DNA of 64,000 bases. It comes from Pseudoduganella ginsengisoli (GTDB lineage Bacteria; Pseudomonadota; Gammaproteobacteria; Burkholderiales; Burkholderiaceae_D). Location: contig NZ_WNLA01000001.1 of assembly GCF_009720865.1 (NCBI RefSeq), positions 248,001 through 312,000 on the forward strand, written 5' to 3'. Below the pieces are notes generated by a model that saw only the letters and a list, made by a program, of their open reading frames with translations, searched no databases and was not told where the DNA came from. A program made the position numbers and the translations under genes. Positions 34,310 through 43,337 of this stretch are shown one piece after another. Each line of letters starts with the position of its first letter. The stretch's first letter is position 1.

Positions 34310-35661
34310 ACGCGGCTGCAACCCCTTCCCTGCCATTGTATCCGCCAAGTTTCGTCCGGTTCGGCAAAATCGGCGCGGCATTAGTCGGCGTACTGTGCGC
34401 GAGCATCCTGTTTGGCTTGCTGGTGATCGGCAAGCAGCAAAGCGTCGCCGCGCAAGATAGCACGCTACTGCTGGCTTGTTTCGTGCAATTAATTGCCGTG
34501 GCGCTGCAGGGCCAGGCATTGGGCCGTAGTGTCAGCGTGCTCCAGGTCCAGCGGGCCCCGAACGCGTTGTGGCAAGCGTGGCTGCGCCAGTGGCTACAGT
34601 CCGTCACCCGTTACTGGGCGCTGCTCAGTATCGCCGTCGCTGTGCTGATGCTCACGCCCGGATCTCCCCGGCATTGGCTGATGGCGCCCGCCTTGCTGTC
34701 GCTGCTGCTGTGCGTGGGCATGGTGGCAGTGCTGGCGCGGGCGGGCTTGCTGCCTCGACGGCTTGCAACAGTCGTAGAAGTTTCGCTGGCGGCGCTGCTG
34801 GTTTATCTGATGGCGGCCAGCCAGTTCAATCGCACTCTCGATAACTTCGCAGCCCTGCCTGGTTTTATGCTGGCTGCATGTGCGCTGGCCTGGCCCGTGA
34901 TGGCTGGCTGGATCATGCATGCACAGTCCGATGCGCTGCGCACAGTGACCGGTTCACAAACCAATGTGCTGCGCCGCATGCGCAACGCCCTCGCGCGCTG
35001 GGCTGGCCGCTATCAGCCGCTGCGCATGTTTGGCGCGGATCCGGACACGCATATGCTCAATCCCCGCGTGCTGCTGGTGGTCGCCATGGTGCAAAACCTG
35101 GCTTTTTTTGCCCAGCTGCTTCCCGTGCAATGGGGTGAGCAAGCGACGCCCATCCGCATGGCGCGGCTGATGCTGGTTTGCATGACCTGCGCCAACGCGC
35201 TGCTGGTGCGCGACTTGCACTGGCGCTCGCTGTTGTTGCCGGGCGGGACGCGCTTGCGGTATCTGGGCACCCGCATTGTGCTGTCCACCATGTCGTTCCA
35301 GGCGCCAGTGGTCATCCTGGCTGCACTGGGCAGTATGCTGCTGGCCCCGCATGCCGGACCAGGCTGGCACAGCCTGGCGTCCGTCGCCATCCCGCTGCTG
35401 GAACTGGCTTGCTGCACATCGCTGATGACGCTGCTGCGCACGCTGCCCCGCCGCCTGCAGGTAGCCGGCTTGTTATGCCAGCTGTTGCCCATGTCTTATG
35501 CGTACATCCCGATGTGGTTCAAACTGGACGTGCCGCAAGCAACGTGGCAAATCGGTATCGGTTATACACTGCTGCTGGCTGCTGTCACTTGCGTAGCCCA
35601 GCTCATCGCCAACCGGCGCTGGACGCCGAAGCGCTTGCTGGAAGCGCTGACCATCGCATAA
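34306..35661 (+). CDS. ABC transporter membrane protein 1 (multi-pass)
   Basis: 451 residues with many hydrophobic segments. It starts at a GTG overlapping the ATPase stop. Conserved-looking elements are 'VQRAPNALWQAWLR', 'RDLHWRSLLLPGG' and 'RRWTPKRLLEAL'; each has a counterpart in the next protein, so the two are paralogues. It is presumably one of two permease halves for the upstream ATPase. I do not recognise a named family. Confidence 0.75.
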   Translation: MNAAATPSLPLYPPSFVRFGKIGAALVGVLCASILFGLLVIGKQQSVAAQDSTLLLACFVQLIAVALQGQALGRSVSVLQVQRAPNALWQAWLRQWLQSVTRYWALLSIAVAVLMLTPGSPRHWLMAPALLSLLLCVGMVAVLARAGLLPRRLATVVEVSLAALLVYLMAASQFNRTLDNFAALPGFMLAACALAWPVMAGWIMHAQSDALRTVTGSQTNVLRRMRNALARWAGRYQPLRMFGADPDTHMLNPRVLLVVAMVQNLAFFAQLLPVQWGEQATPIRMARLMLVCMTCANALLVRDLHWRSLLLPGGTRLRYLGTRIVLSTMSFQAPVVILAALGSMLLAPHAGPGWHSLASVAIPLLELACCTSLMTLLRTLPRRLQVAGLLCQLLPMSYAYIPMWFKLDVPQATWQIGIGYTLLLAAVTCVAQLIANRRWTPKRLLEALTIA

Positions 35662-37020
35662 GTGACTACCCTCATGTACACCACGCCCATGCAGTCATTC
35701 GTGACGCTGTTTTCTTCACTGATCCACGCCCTGCGCCGCGATCCGTGGCTGGCCTTTCCGTTTGCCGCCATTACCGGCGCCGGCTTGCTGGGCTTACGGC
35801 TGTCTGCGTGCACACAAGCCGCGGCCGGATTCATGATTTACCTGTCTAGCAGCGCTGCGACACGGCTGGCGGAGACTGCGCAAGTGCTGGGGCAGCGCCG
35901 TGTCCCGAATGCGCTGTGGCATGACAGCGTCAAGCTGCGCGTGGCCAGCGTGTGGGCCCAGGGCCTTGCGCTGCTGGCCGCCACAGCGGCGCCTGCCGTC
36001 ACCAATGGGCAAGCGCCGACGCTGGCCACGGCTGCCGCATTGTCGCTGGCTGCCTGTACCGGCACCCTGTTTTCCACTCTGCGCTCAGGATTGCTGCCCC
36101 GCTTGCGCAACCGCACCGTGTACACGGCAGGCTTGATCGCGCTGGTGGCGTTTGCTGTGTATAGCGATGCCGCGGTAGCTGCACTGGCCAGGTTGCCGGC
36201 AGCGGTATTGCTGGCGCTCGCGGCCGGATGGCCAGTGATGTCGCTGATGCTGCAGCGCTATTGGCGCATCATGCCCGGCGTGCAGCCGCCCATGCAGGCG
36301 GCAGACGCCCCCGCATGGAGCAGCAAAATCATGCGCTACGGATTGCTGCAACCACGTTTTTTGCAAGACAACAAAATACAGTCCAGCATGCTGAGTGGCG
36401 TGCGCATGGGTACGGCCGCGCTGGGCTGGACTACGATGCCCGCGCTCACGCTGGGCAGTACGCTGACAGCCGGCCATGTGCTGGCAATGACCGCGTGGTT
36501 GCCGGCTGCCATGAGCATGGTTGCCATGCGCAATTTACACTGGCGCACAATGCTGATGCCAGGCAGACAAGGGGCGCTGGCCATGCAGATTTACCGGACT
36601 TCGCTGAAAATCGCCCTGTTCCTGCTGCTGGTCTTGATGTTCGGCCAGGCAGCGCTGGATGCCTTGCTGGGCCAGGATAGGGCAAACACTGTGCACAACA
36701 TGGAAAAGTGGCTGGTGTTCGGCATGCAGGCGCCGCTGCTGGTCGCCTTGACCGTGCTGCTGAGCGCATTACCGGACCCGCGCCGGACCACATGGGGCAC
36801 GCTGATAGCGGCCTATGTAGTGCTGGCCGCCATCCACCTGGGCCAGCTGTATCACGTCCCCATCACTGGCTTGCATGCCGGCCCGGCGTATGCGGCGGCA
36901 ATGGTGGCATTGTCCGCGCTGGTCATGCTGGCGGCTAAGCGGCTGTGGACGCCAAACAAACTGCTGCCTTATTTGCCGGAGCGGCCCGTCAGCCTGTCCG
37001 CCTTCAGCGCGACGCGATAA
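35662..37020 (+). CDS. ABC transporter membrane protein 2 (multi-pass)
   Basis: 452 residues, same length and topology as the preceding protein. Matching elements are 'QRRVPNALWHDSVKLR', 'RNLHWRTMLMPG' and 'KRLWTPNKLLPYL'. The GTG at 35662 follows the upstream stop directly but has no Shine-Dalgarno; ATG at 35674 or 35689 is possible. With the ATPase it would give a heteromeric transporter. The 3' end overlaps the convergent lipoprotein gene by 17 bp. Confidence 0.75.
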   Translation: MTTLMYTTPMQSFVTLFSSLIHALRRDPWLAFPFAAITGAGLLGLRLSACTQAAAGFMIYLSSSAATRLAETAQVLGQRRVPNALWHDSVKLRVASVWAQGLALLAATAAPAVTNGQAPTLATAAALSLAACTGTLFSTLRSGLLPRLRNRTVYTAGLIALVAFAVYSDAAVAALARLPAAVLLALAAGWPVMSLMLQRYWRIMPGVQPPMQAADAPAWSSKIMRYGLLQPRFLQDNKIQSSMLSGVRMGTAALGWTTMPALTLGSTLTAGHVLAMTAWLPAAMSMVAMRNLHWRTMLMPGRQGALAMQIYRTSLKIALFLLLVLMFGQAALDALLGQDRANTVHNMEKWLVFGMQAPLLVALTVLLSALPDPRRTTWGTLIAAYVVLAAIHLGQLYHVPITGLHAGPAYAAAMVALSALVMLAAKRLWTPNKLLPYLPERPVSLSAFSATR

Positions 37021-37702
37021 ACATTGCTTGCCCGTCGCCGCCATACGCCACCTGGAACATGGCGGAACGGCGCGCCACTTCGCGGCCATCGAGCAGCAGC
37101 ACGGATTGCACCGTGTACTGGCCCTGCTCCATGCCGCGCGGGATTTTATACACGCCCACTGCACGGTACTGGCCCGCGCCATCGACGCGCTCGACTTTTG
37201 CAATTTGCGGCGTGTCCGATGCGCGCTCGCCATTGGCCTTGTACAAGGTCATGCTTTGCACCACTTCCGGCACGCGCTGCGCCTGGCCGTACAGCTTGAT
37301 TTCACCGACCACCTTGACCGGCTCGCCGCCGCCACGCACCGTGCCGGCCGTGGAATACACCTGATAATCCTTGAGCCGGATTTCATTGCGGGGCACCGCC
37401 AGGCCCTCGCGCTGCGCTTCCGCGTTGACGGTCTGCGCCGGGGCGATTTTTTCCGAATACGTGGTCCAGCCGATGGCCGCGCCCAGTGCGGCGCCCACGG
37501 CGGCGCCTTCCGCGCATTTCTTGCCCAATGCCTTGGCCAGCACGCAGCCTGCCACCGCGCCAACCGCCGCGCCCGCGGCTGCATTGCCGGCCTGGCTGCC
37601 GCCCTGCTCGCGCGACGGCTCGCTGCGGCTCTGGTAACCGCCTTGCGCCGCACAGCCTGCCAGTAGCGCGGCAACCACAGCGCTGCACATGATACGCTTC
37701 AT
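37004..37702 (-). CDS. Glycine-zipper outer-membrane-type lipoprotein
   Basis: 232 residues with lipobox 'VAALLAGC' at the N-terminus. Residues about 38-82 form a glycine zipper ('GNAAAGAAVGAVAG', 'GAAVGAALGAAIGW'), a membrane-associating motif common in outer-membrane lipoproteins. The C-terminal 140 residues are a beta-rich domain with no recognised family. It lies nine bases after the zinc-ribbon/coiled-coil gene and is the last gene of the tubulin operon, a plausible outer-membrane anchor for that system (inference). Confidence 0.7.
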   Translation of the reverse strand: MKRIMCSAVVAALLAGCAAQGGYQSRSEPSREQGGSQAGNAAAGAAVGAVAGCVLAKALGKKCAEGAAVGAALGAAIGWTTYSEKIAPAQTVNAEAQREGLAVPRNEIRLKDYQVYSTAGTVRGGGEPVKVVGEIKLYGQAQRVPEVVQSMTLYKANGERASDTPQIAKVERVDGAGQYRAVGVYKIPRGMEQGQYTVQSVLLLDGREVARRSAMFQVAYGGDGQAMFIASR

Positions 37703-37711
37703 GATTCCTCC

Positions 37712-39151
37712 TTACTGGCAGCGGTCGTCGATCCAGTCGCGCCCGGCCGCCACGCAATTCATTAAATCGCGGTTCATCCGCTCAGCCCGGTTCTTCAGTG
37801 CGATGCATTCGCGGTTGCCCTCATCTATCATGGTGGCACAGATATTCGCCTTGTCCATGGCGGCTTTGTAATTGCCTTGCGCCAGTTCACGCTGGGCTTC
37901 CGCCAGCAGCTTGCGGCCTTGCTGGGCCTGCTGCGATGGCTGTGCGGATGGGGCAGGCTGAGCGGGCGACACCGGACGTGCCGGCGCCGCAGACGAGGGA
38001 ATCGCTGCCGGTGCGGCGGCAGCCGGCACGGCCTGCTCCAGCACGGTGCGCTTCAACAATTCCGACAGCGATTCCCGCAGCAATTCGACACGGGTTTTCA
38101 ATTCACTACGCTGCAGCTTTTCCGCCGCCTGCAATTTGGCTTCCGCACACGCGCGGTCCGCACGCTTGATGCACGCGTCCGCTTCATTCAACAGCCGTTC
38201 GCCCTTGCGCACGTCGATACGGCCATCCATTTCGCGGCTTTCATCATCGGCGCCCCACGTCTTGGTGAACGCGGCCAGGCGGCGGTCCGCCAAATCAATG
38301 GCGCCGCTTTGCAGCGCGCTTTCCAGCTGCGGGCGCAAGTCCGACCACGCCTTGGCGCGGTGGCGTTTGGCGTCGCACTTCTTCGCGTTGGCGTTGATCG
38401 CGTCTTGCAGCGTTTTCAATTGCTGCGCGCTGGCCTTGTCCGACTTCAGCGACGCCAGTTCATTACGCGCCGCATCGATCTTGCAGTCCTGCACCATTTC
38501 CACGGCTTTATCCACGCGCGCCTGCAGTTTTTTCGTGGGGTCTGAAGGACGCGCCAGGAACCAGATCAAACCCAGCACGATGGCCACCGACACCCACGTG
38601 GATTTGCTGATCGGCTTGCGCAGCGGCGGACGCGATGGCTGCGCGTTGTTACCTTGCTGCGGCTGGAATGGATTCGCAGCCGGCGCGGCAGGCTGATTCA
38701 CGCCGCGCAATTTGTTCAAGCGCTCCAGTGCGTTTTGCTGGTCCGATGTCAACTGCTCCGGCGGCTGCCGCGAAGCGGCGCTGCCAGCGCCGGTATCGCG
38801 GGCCTGCGCCAGCGCTTCAGCGCGCGCCGCATCAGCTTTGGCCTGCGCCTCCGCTTTAGCGCTGGCTTCCGCCTTGGCCAGCGCGTCAGCCTTCGCCTGC
38901 GCGTCAGCCCTCACCCGTTCATCCAGCCGGGCCTGCGCCTCTTCCGCTTTGGCAGCAGCCAATGCGGCGGCAGCCTTGGCGCCGGCGTCCGCCTTTGCGC
39001 TGCCGCCACTGTCGGCCCAGCGCGCGGCAGGCGGGGCTTTATCAGACGACGCCGCTCCCTGCCGCGTACCGCAAAACGGACAATAGTTGACCTTGCGCGG
39101 AAAACCTTTGCCGCACACTTCTGCTACACACCGGTACATCGCTGCTTCCAC
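37712..39151 (-). CDS. Zinc-ribbon, coiled-coil, single-pass membrane protein of the tubulin operon
   Basis: 479 residues. The N-terminus has a zinc ribbon ('CVAEVCGKGFPRKVNYCPFC'). Next comes a long Ala/Lys/Glu helix (about 50-115, period 'AKAEAQAKADA'), a Pro/Gln linker, one membrane helix (about 185-200, 'WVSVAIVLGLIWFLA'), and a C-terminal helical-repeat region containing several cysteines. This suggests a cytoplasmic zinc ribbon and coiled coil with a periplasmic repeat domain. A GTG start at 39151 or ATG at 39139 are both possible. It is eight bases after the tubulin-like gene. No named family was recognised. Confidence 0.7.
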   Translation of the reverse strand: MEAAMYRCVAEVCGKGFPRKVNYCPFCGTRQGAASSDKAPPAARWADSGGSAKADAGAKAAAALAAAKAEEAQARLDERVRADAQAKADALAKAEASAKAEAQAKADAARAEALAQARDTGAGSAASRQPPEQLTSDQQNALERLNKLRGVNQPAAPAANPFQPQQGNNAQPSRPPLRKPISKSTWVSVAIVLGLIWFLARPSDPTKKLQARVDKAVEMVQDCKIDAARNELASLKSDKASAQQLKTLQDAINANAKKCDAKRHRAKAWSDLRPQLESALQSGAIDLADRRLAAFTKTWGADDESREMDGRIDVRKGERLLNEADACIKRADRACAEAKLQAAEKLQRSELKTRVELLRESLSELLKRTVLEQAVPAAAAPAAIPSSAAPARPVSPAQPAPSAQPSQQAQQGRKLLAEAQRELAQGNYKAAMDKANICATMIDEGNRECIALKNRAERMNRDLMNCVAAGRDWIDDRCQ

Positions 39152-39159
39152 TGCTGTCC

Positions 39160-42100
39160 TTACTCCGGATCGGGGATATCGTCATGCGGGTCGGGAATCG
39201 CGGCCGACAACAGCGGCGCAATATCGGCCATGTCGCTGGCCAGCTTCCACTGGTCGACCCGGGGCACCCACTGCATATTCCACACCTTGGTGGCGCCCGT
39301 GACTTCGCCCAGCGCGATGCGCTGCGCCAGTTCGTGCAACGTATAAGGCCCCTGCTGCGTCTTGTTGACGAACACTTTATACAGCGGCCCCGCGGCCGGC
39401 GCAGCCGCCACGGAAGCAGCCGCCACTGCGGGCGCAACATACACGGCGGCCACCGGCGCCGCTTGCGCGCCCTGCACCGGCGCAGCCGCCGCATCATGCG
39501 CAAACACGGATGCCGCCAGCGCATCGCTGGACAGGTATTCTGCCTTCAGCACGCGCTTTTCCGCAGGCTGCTGCACTTCCCAGCTATACGCATCGGTAGC
39601 GGAACCCGGCACCGTCTCGCTCCACTGCGGCAGCGCTGCCAGCGCGCGTTCGACAAATGCTTCCGGCAACGCGGCAGCCGCCGCCTGCGCGCGCTTGACC
39701 CACGCATCGTGCAAGCGCTTGGCCGTGATATTCGGCAGTGATGGCGACGGCAATTCCGCACCCGTTTCATCGACTTCCAGCTTCGGCTGATACACGCGCA
39801 ACTGGTAGTGGCGCATCAATGCCGCCAGCAGCGCAAACTGGTGCGGCCCCATCGTGCCCAAACGCAGGCGCACGGCGGCAATCACCTGGTCGCGGTAATA
39901 CGGCGGCAAGCCGTTGGACCGGATCGCATATTCATTACCGATTTGCAGCCATTCGCCCGAGCCCGGCTCCACTTCAAACAGGTACTGGCCCTTGGGCTGG
40001 AACAGCGCTTCGCGGTCCGCCAGATCCGCCTTGCGCTTGACGACGCCGAGCGCAATCGCTTGCAGGAACCATTCGTAATCATCGGCCAGGCGGTTCAATT
40101 CATCCATCGACGGGGCGATCGGATGGCGGAAGCGCGTGGAATCAAAGTGCAAATGCGTGGGGATTTTCGGGTTTTCAATCTGGTACGACGTGCGCCACGT
40201 CGGCAAGCCGCGCAGCACCGTCATCGGCACGCCGGACAATTCGATGTAGCACACGGCACGCCCGCTGATGCCGGTATTGACAATGGAAACCAGGTCGCCG
40301 TGGAAGAAGCCCGTCGGCACGGCCGCCTTGATTTCATGCTCGACCTTGCGCCATGCATTGACGTCGCCGACACCGATAAAGCATTTGAACTGGTCCGCGC
40401 TGGGCGTGAATTCCGCCGAGAAGCGCGCATTCACCCACGGCATCGCACTGCGGATCCATTCATTGAAAATGTGCTGGCGTTCCTGCGGCGACATGGCCAT
40501 CAGGCGTTCCAGCAGCGGATCGGCCGGCTGCGCTTCCTGCAAGCCTTCGCTGCTCAATTGCGTCTGCGCGCGGCGGAACAGTTTCAGCAGCAATTCGGCA
40601 CGCAGCTTGTCGTCGCCCAGTTGCGGGAACAGGCGCGCGGAGCCGCCAAATTCCAGCAACACTTCTTCACTCCACGACGATACGTCGCCCGTCAGCTTCA
40701 CGGGTTCCGGCACGCTGTCGCTGGCCAGTTTCATGTACGTCGCGTGTTCGTGCTGCGCGTCCGCGCGCAATTGCGCAATGCGCTGGTCAACGGCGCCCAG
40801 CATGGCTTCCACGCAGCGGCGCCCTTCCTGGAATTCACCGGCAATGCCGCTCCATACCGGCTGGCCTTTGTCATCGACCGATTGCGTATCGCCCAGCCAC
40901 GACGACATGGCTTTCAATACTTCGACCGCCTGCCCTGCCGCGACAGCCAGCAAGTGGAAGCGCAAGTAGTCGGCAATATCGCGCTTCAAGTGCGCCATCA
41001 CTTCGCGCGCCTGGGCATCCTTGCCAAACAGTTTATTGGCTGCCTGCGACAGGTTGTTCAGCGATTCTTCCACCTGGCGCGTGCGCAGCGCATCGCGGAT
41101 GTCGCGGTAACGCTTGCCGTTGCGCTCCATGTGGCCCAGGTCGCGCTGCGCGATGCGGGCCTTGATTTGTTCCAGCAGCGACAGCACGAATTCCAGGCCG
41201 CCCTGCTTGCGGTCGTCCAGCAGCGCATACAGCTGGTCGCGGGCGCGGGTTTTCAATTTCACCAGCAGTTCGGACGTGTGGCGCTTCAAGCGGTCTTCGC
41301 TGGTTTCCGCCGTGGCGCCGGCTTCGCGGATCGCGTCGCGCTCCAGGTGCGGCAACAATTCCGCGACCTTTTCCCGCCACTGCTTTAAATCGTAATCGGC
41401 CATGATGCGGTCGATTTCCAGCTGGACCTTCGATTCCACGCGCTCCAGCAGCGAGCGTTCATCCTTGTCCAGCAACAGGCGATCGGTCAGCGCATATTCC
41501 TGGAATGGCGCGACATCAACCGTGCCTTTGCGGAAGTCGGGGAATTCCGCAAACGGCCGCTCGGCCAGCGCCATTTGCTCGCGCATGAAGGCATCGCGTT
41601 CCTGGTCGCCGGCACGGCGCGCGGGCGCGCCATCGGTGCCGAGAATGCCGAAGAAAGCTTTCACCATCAGGCCCGCCAGTTCATAGGCGCGGATATCGTC
41701 GCGCAAACCCTGCTGCGTATCGAGCACGGCCTGGCCAAATGCGGAATACACTTTGGAGTACGACAGGCGCATGTCGCCAAAACGGTTTTCCGGCACGCGG
41801 GGATTGAATGGGCCCAGCTTGTGCTGCTGCTGGTTGACGGCCACGGAACGCTTGCGGTTGGCAAAATCAGCCGACGCGAAGTCTTCAAACAGGGAATCAG
41901 CCACCATCTGGTACACGTCCTTGACGTCGCTGGTGGCCTTGTTCGCGAGGTTGGCCGTGTCGACAAAATACACGTCGTCAAACGGCGCCCCGCGTCCCAC
42001 CAGGCTATCCGGATCGGCCCAGCGCACTTGCGCATTCATGTCGCGCATCGACGTTTCCAGTTCCATCAACGTCGCATACGCATTGGCTTCCGTGCGTTCC

Positions 42101-42846
42101 TTGTTGGCTTTGGCATAGCCGGACGGCATGAACATGACCAGGTCGACCTGGCTGTCCGACACCTCCTGGCGTGCGATGGCTTTCGCCACCCAGCCCAGAT
42201 CGATCGCTGTCCCCGCGCCCGTACCACCTGCGTTGGAACCGATGACGACGATGCGGAATTTAGACGTATCGACTTGCAGGCCCAGGCGCTGGTAATTTTC
42301 CTTGCGCTCATTGCCCGCATTGCTGCTGAGGAAATTCAGCGCCCCCTTGATGCGGCCCCGCAGCTTCGGATATTTATCGTACAAATACAGGCGCGCCACG
42401 GCGCGGATCTGGCCAGCGCCTTTCGATGGGTCGATGCCCAGCGAACGCAGTTTTTTCGGGCGCAGCGGCATCCAGTTTTCAATCAGCGGGAACCGCGCCA
42501 GGCTGTCGTCCGACTCGTGGTACTGCGTCAGGTCGATGGATTCCACCAGCCGTTCTTCATCGGACAGTTTCACCAGCTCATACCACGGGTCCGTGCGCTG
42601 CGACTTGCCTTCATCGATGACCGCGCCGGAGTCGAGGTCCACGTGCAGGAAGCGGGCCACAGGGAATTGGCCGATGGCTTCCACCCGTGTCGGGTGATGG
42701 CGGTTCCATACGGCCGACAGGATGCGGCGCCGGATGCGCATCATCACTTCCATGCCGGTGCCGCCCGCGCCGATAAACAGCGTGGGCCGCAAGTCGACTT
42801 TGAGTTCCGCCTTCTTTTCCGTGCCGGTGTTCGGGAAGTCCGCCAT
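39160..42846 (-). CDS. Giant tubulin/FtsZ-like GTPase with C-terminal GYF-like domain
   Basis: 1228 residues. The N-terminus has a nucleotide-binding start 'LFIGAGGTG' (23-31), and the tubulin signature loop is seen as 'GSNAGGTGAGTA' (203-214), similar to the GGGTGSG of tubulin/FtsZ. This fits the Tubulin_2-like proteins. A central helical region of about 500 residues follows. The last 75 residues contain a GYF_2-like domain ('VFVNKTQQGPYTLHELAQRI'), a proline-ligand binding fold, and an acidic repeat 'IPDPHDDIPDPE' at the very end. It is cytoplasmic, with no membrane helix. AAGGAG precedes the ATG. It is flanked in the operon by membrane, vWA-like and zinc-ribbon genes, suggesting a filament or scaffold at the membrane. 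Cell division FtsZ is far smaller, so this is not the division protein. Confidence 0.82.
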   Translation of the reverse strand: MADFPNTGTEKKAELKVDLRPTLFIGAGGTGMEVMMRIRRRILSAVWNRHHPTRVEAIGQFPVARFLHVDLDSGAVIDEGKSQRTDPWYELVKLSDEERLVESIDLTQYHESDDSLARFPLIENWMPLRPKKLRSLGIDPSKGAGQIRAVARLYLYDKYPKLRGRIKGALNFLSSNAGNERKENYQRLGLQVDTSKFRIVVIGSNAGGTGAGTAIDLGWVAKAIARQEVSDSQVDLVMFMPSGYAKANKERTEANAYATLMELETSMRDMNAQVRWADPDSLVGRGAPFDDVYFVDTANLANKATSDVKDVYQMVADSLFEDFASADFANRKRSVAVNQQQHKLGPFNPRVPENRFGDMRLSYSKVYSAFGQAVLDTQQGLRDDIRAYELAGLMVKAFFGILGTDGAPARRAGDQERDAFMREQMALAERPFAEFPDFRKGTVDVAPFQEYALTDRLLLDKDERSLLERVESKVQLEIDRIMADYDLKQWREKVAELLPHLERDAIREAGATAETSEDRLKRHTSELLVKLKTRARDQLYALLDDRKQGGLEFVLSLLEQIKARIAQRDLGHMERNGKRYRDIRDALRTRQVEESLNNLSQAANKLFGKDAQAREVMAHLKRDIADYLRFHLLAVAAGQAVEVLKAMSSWLGDTQSVDDKGQPVWSGIAGEFQEGRRCVEAMLGAVDQRIAQLRADAQHEHATYMKLASDSVPEPVKLTGDVSSWSEEVLLEFGGSARLFPQLGDDKLRAELLLKLFRRAQTQLSSEGLQEAQPADPLLERLMAMSPQERQHIFNEWIRSAMPWVNARFSAEFTPSADQFKCFIGVGDVNAWRKVEHEIKAAVPTGFFHGDLVSIVNTGISGRAVCYIELSGVPMTVLRGLPTWRTSYQIENPKIPTHLHFDSTRFRHPIAPSMDELNRLADDYEWFLQAIALGVVKRKADLADREALFQPKGQYLFEVEPGSGEWLQIGNEYAIRSNGLPPYYRDQVIAAVRLRLGTMGPHQFALLAALMRHYQLRVYQPKLEVDETGAELPSPSLPNITAKRLHDAWVKRAQAAAAALPEAFVERALAALPQWSETVPGSATDAYSWEVQQPAEKRVLKAEYLSSDALAASVFAHDAAAAPVQGAQAAPVAAVYVAPAVAAASVAAAPAAGPLYKVFVNKTQQGPYTLHELAQRIALGEVTGATKVWNMQWVPRVDQWKLASDMADIAPLLSAAIPDPHDDIPDPE

Positions 42847-42856
42847 ATGGTTCTCC

Positions 42857-43330
42857 TTAACGGCGGCCGGTGAAGAACGCGCCCGCCAGTGCGCCGACGC
42901 CGGCCAGCAGCAACGTGCCCGTTACGGCCAGGCTGAGGAATTTGCTGGAATTGATAATCGCCAGCACCAGGGCGCCGGACAGGAATGACAGGCCGAAGAA
43001 CATCAGCCAGCCCGCCGTATCGGCCGACGATGGCGCCACGCGGCGGCGCACCAGGTGGTTCGCATAGGCATTGCGGGCAAAGAAGAACACCACCAGCAAG
43101 ACCAGGAAGATCGCACCGCCGACCGCCACGTCGCGCGTGGACGTGTCCGTGGCCGGTGCGCCCTGCACGGGCGACACTTCCATCGGCGTGCCGCCCTGCG
43201 CTGCCGGCGGGGTATCCGACAGCGCAGGACCGCTGGCAGGGGCGCTGGCCGGCTTTTGGTCGCCGCCTGGAATCTTGAAGCCCGGATCAGTATTGGCTTG
43301 CGCCAGCTGGATAGTGTTTTGTTCTTTCAT
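42857..43330 (-). CDS. Small three-helix membrane protein of the tubulin operon
   Basis: 157 residues. A Pro/Ala/Gly-rich soluble N-terminus of about 68 residues precedes hydrophobic segments near 70-87, 108-126 and 133-153, ending 'AFFTGRR'. No family was recognised. AGGAAAA precedes the ATG. It lies seven bases after the vWA-like gene and ten before the tubulin-like gene. The proline-rich N-terminus is a possible ligand for the GYF-like domain of the tubulin-like protein (inference). Confidence 0.7.
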   Translation of the reverse strand: MKEQNTIQLAQANTDPGFKIPGGDQKPASAPASGPALSDTPPAAQGGTPMEVSPVQGAPATDTSTRDVAVGGAIFLVLLVVFFFARNAYANHLVRRRVAPSSADTAGWLMFFGLSFLSGALVLAIINSSKFLSLAVTGTLLLAGVGALAGAFFTGRR

Positions 43331-43337
43331 GGTTTTC

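Noticed and set aside
37712..39151. Calling the coiled-coil protein a TolA homologue because of its Ala/Lys-rich repeats
   Set aside because: It has an N-terminal zinc ribbon and a central, not N-terminal, membrane helix, and lacks the TolA C-terminal domain.
39160..42846. Cell-division FtsZ
   Set aside because: It is three times longer than FtsZ, has a GYF-like tail, and is not near division genes such as ftsA or ftsQ.
39808..42873. Long + strand frames opposite the tubulin-like gene
   Set aside because: No Shine-Dalgarno or recognisable domain; composition typical of reverse-frame translation of a GC-rich gene.
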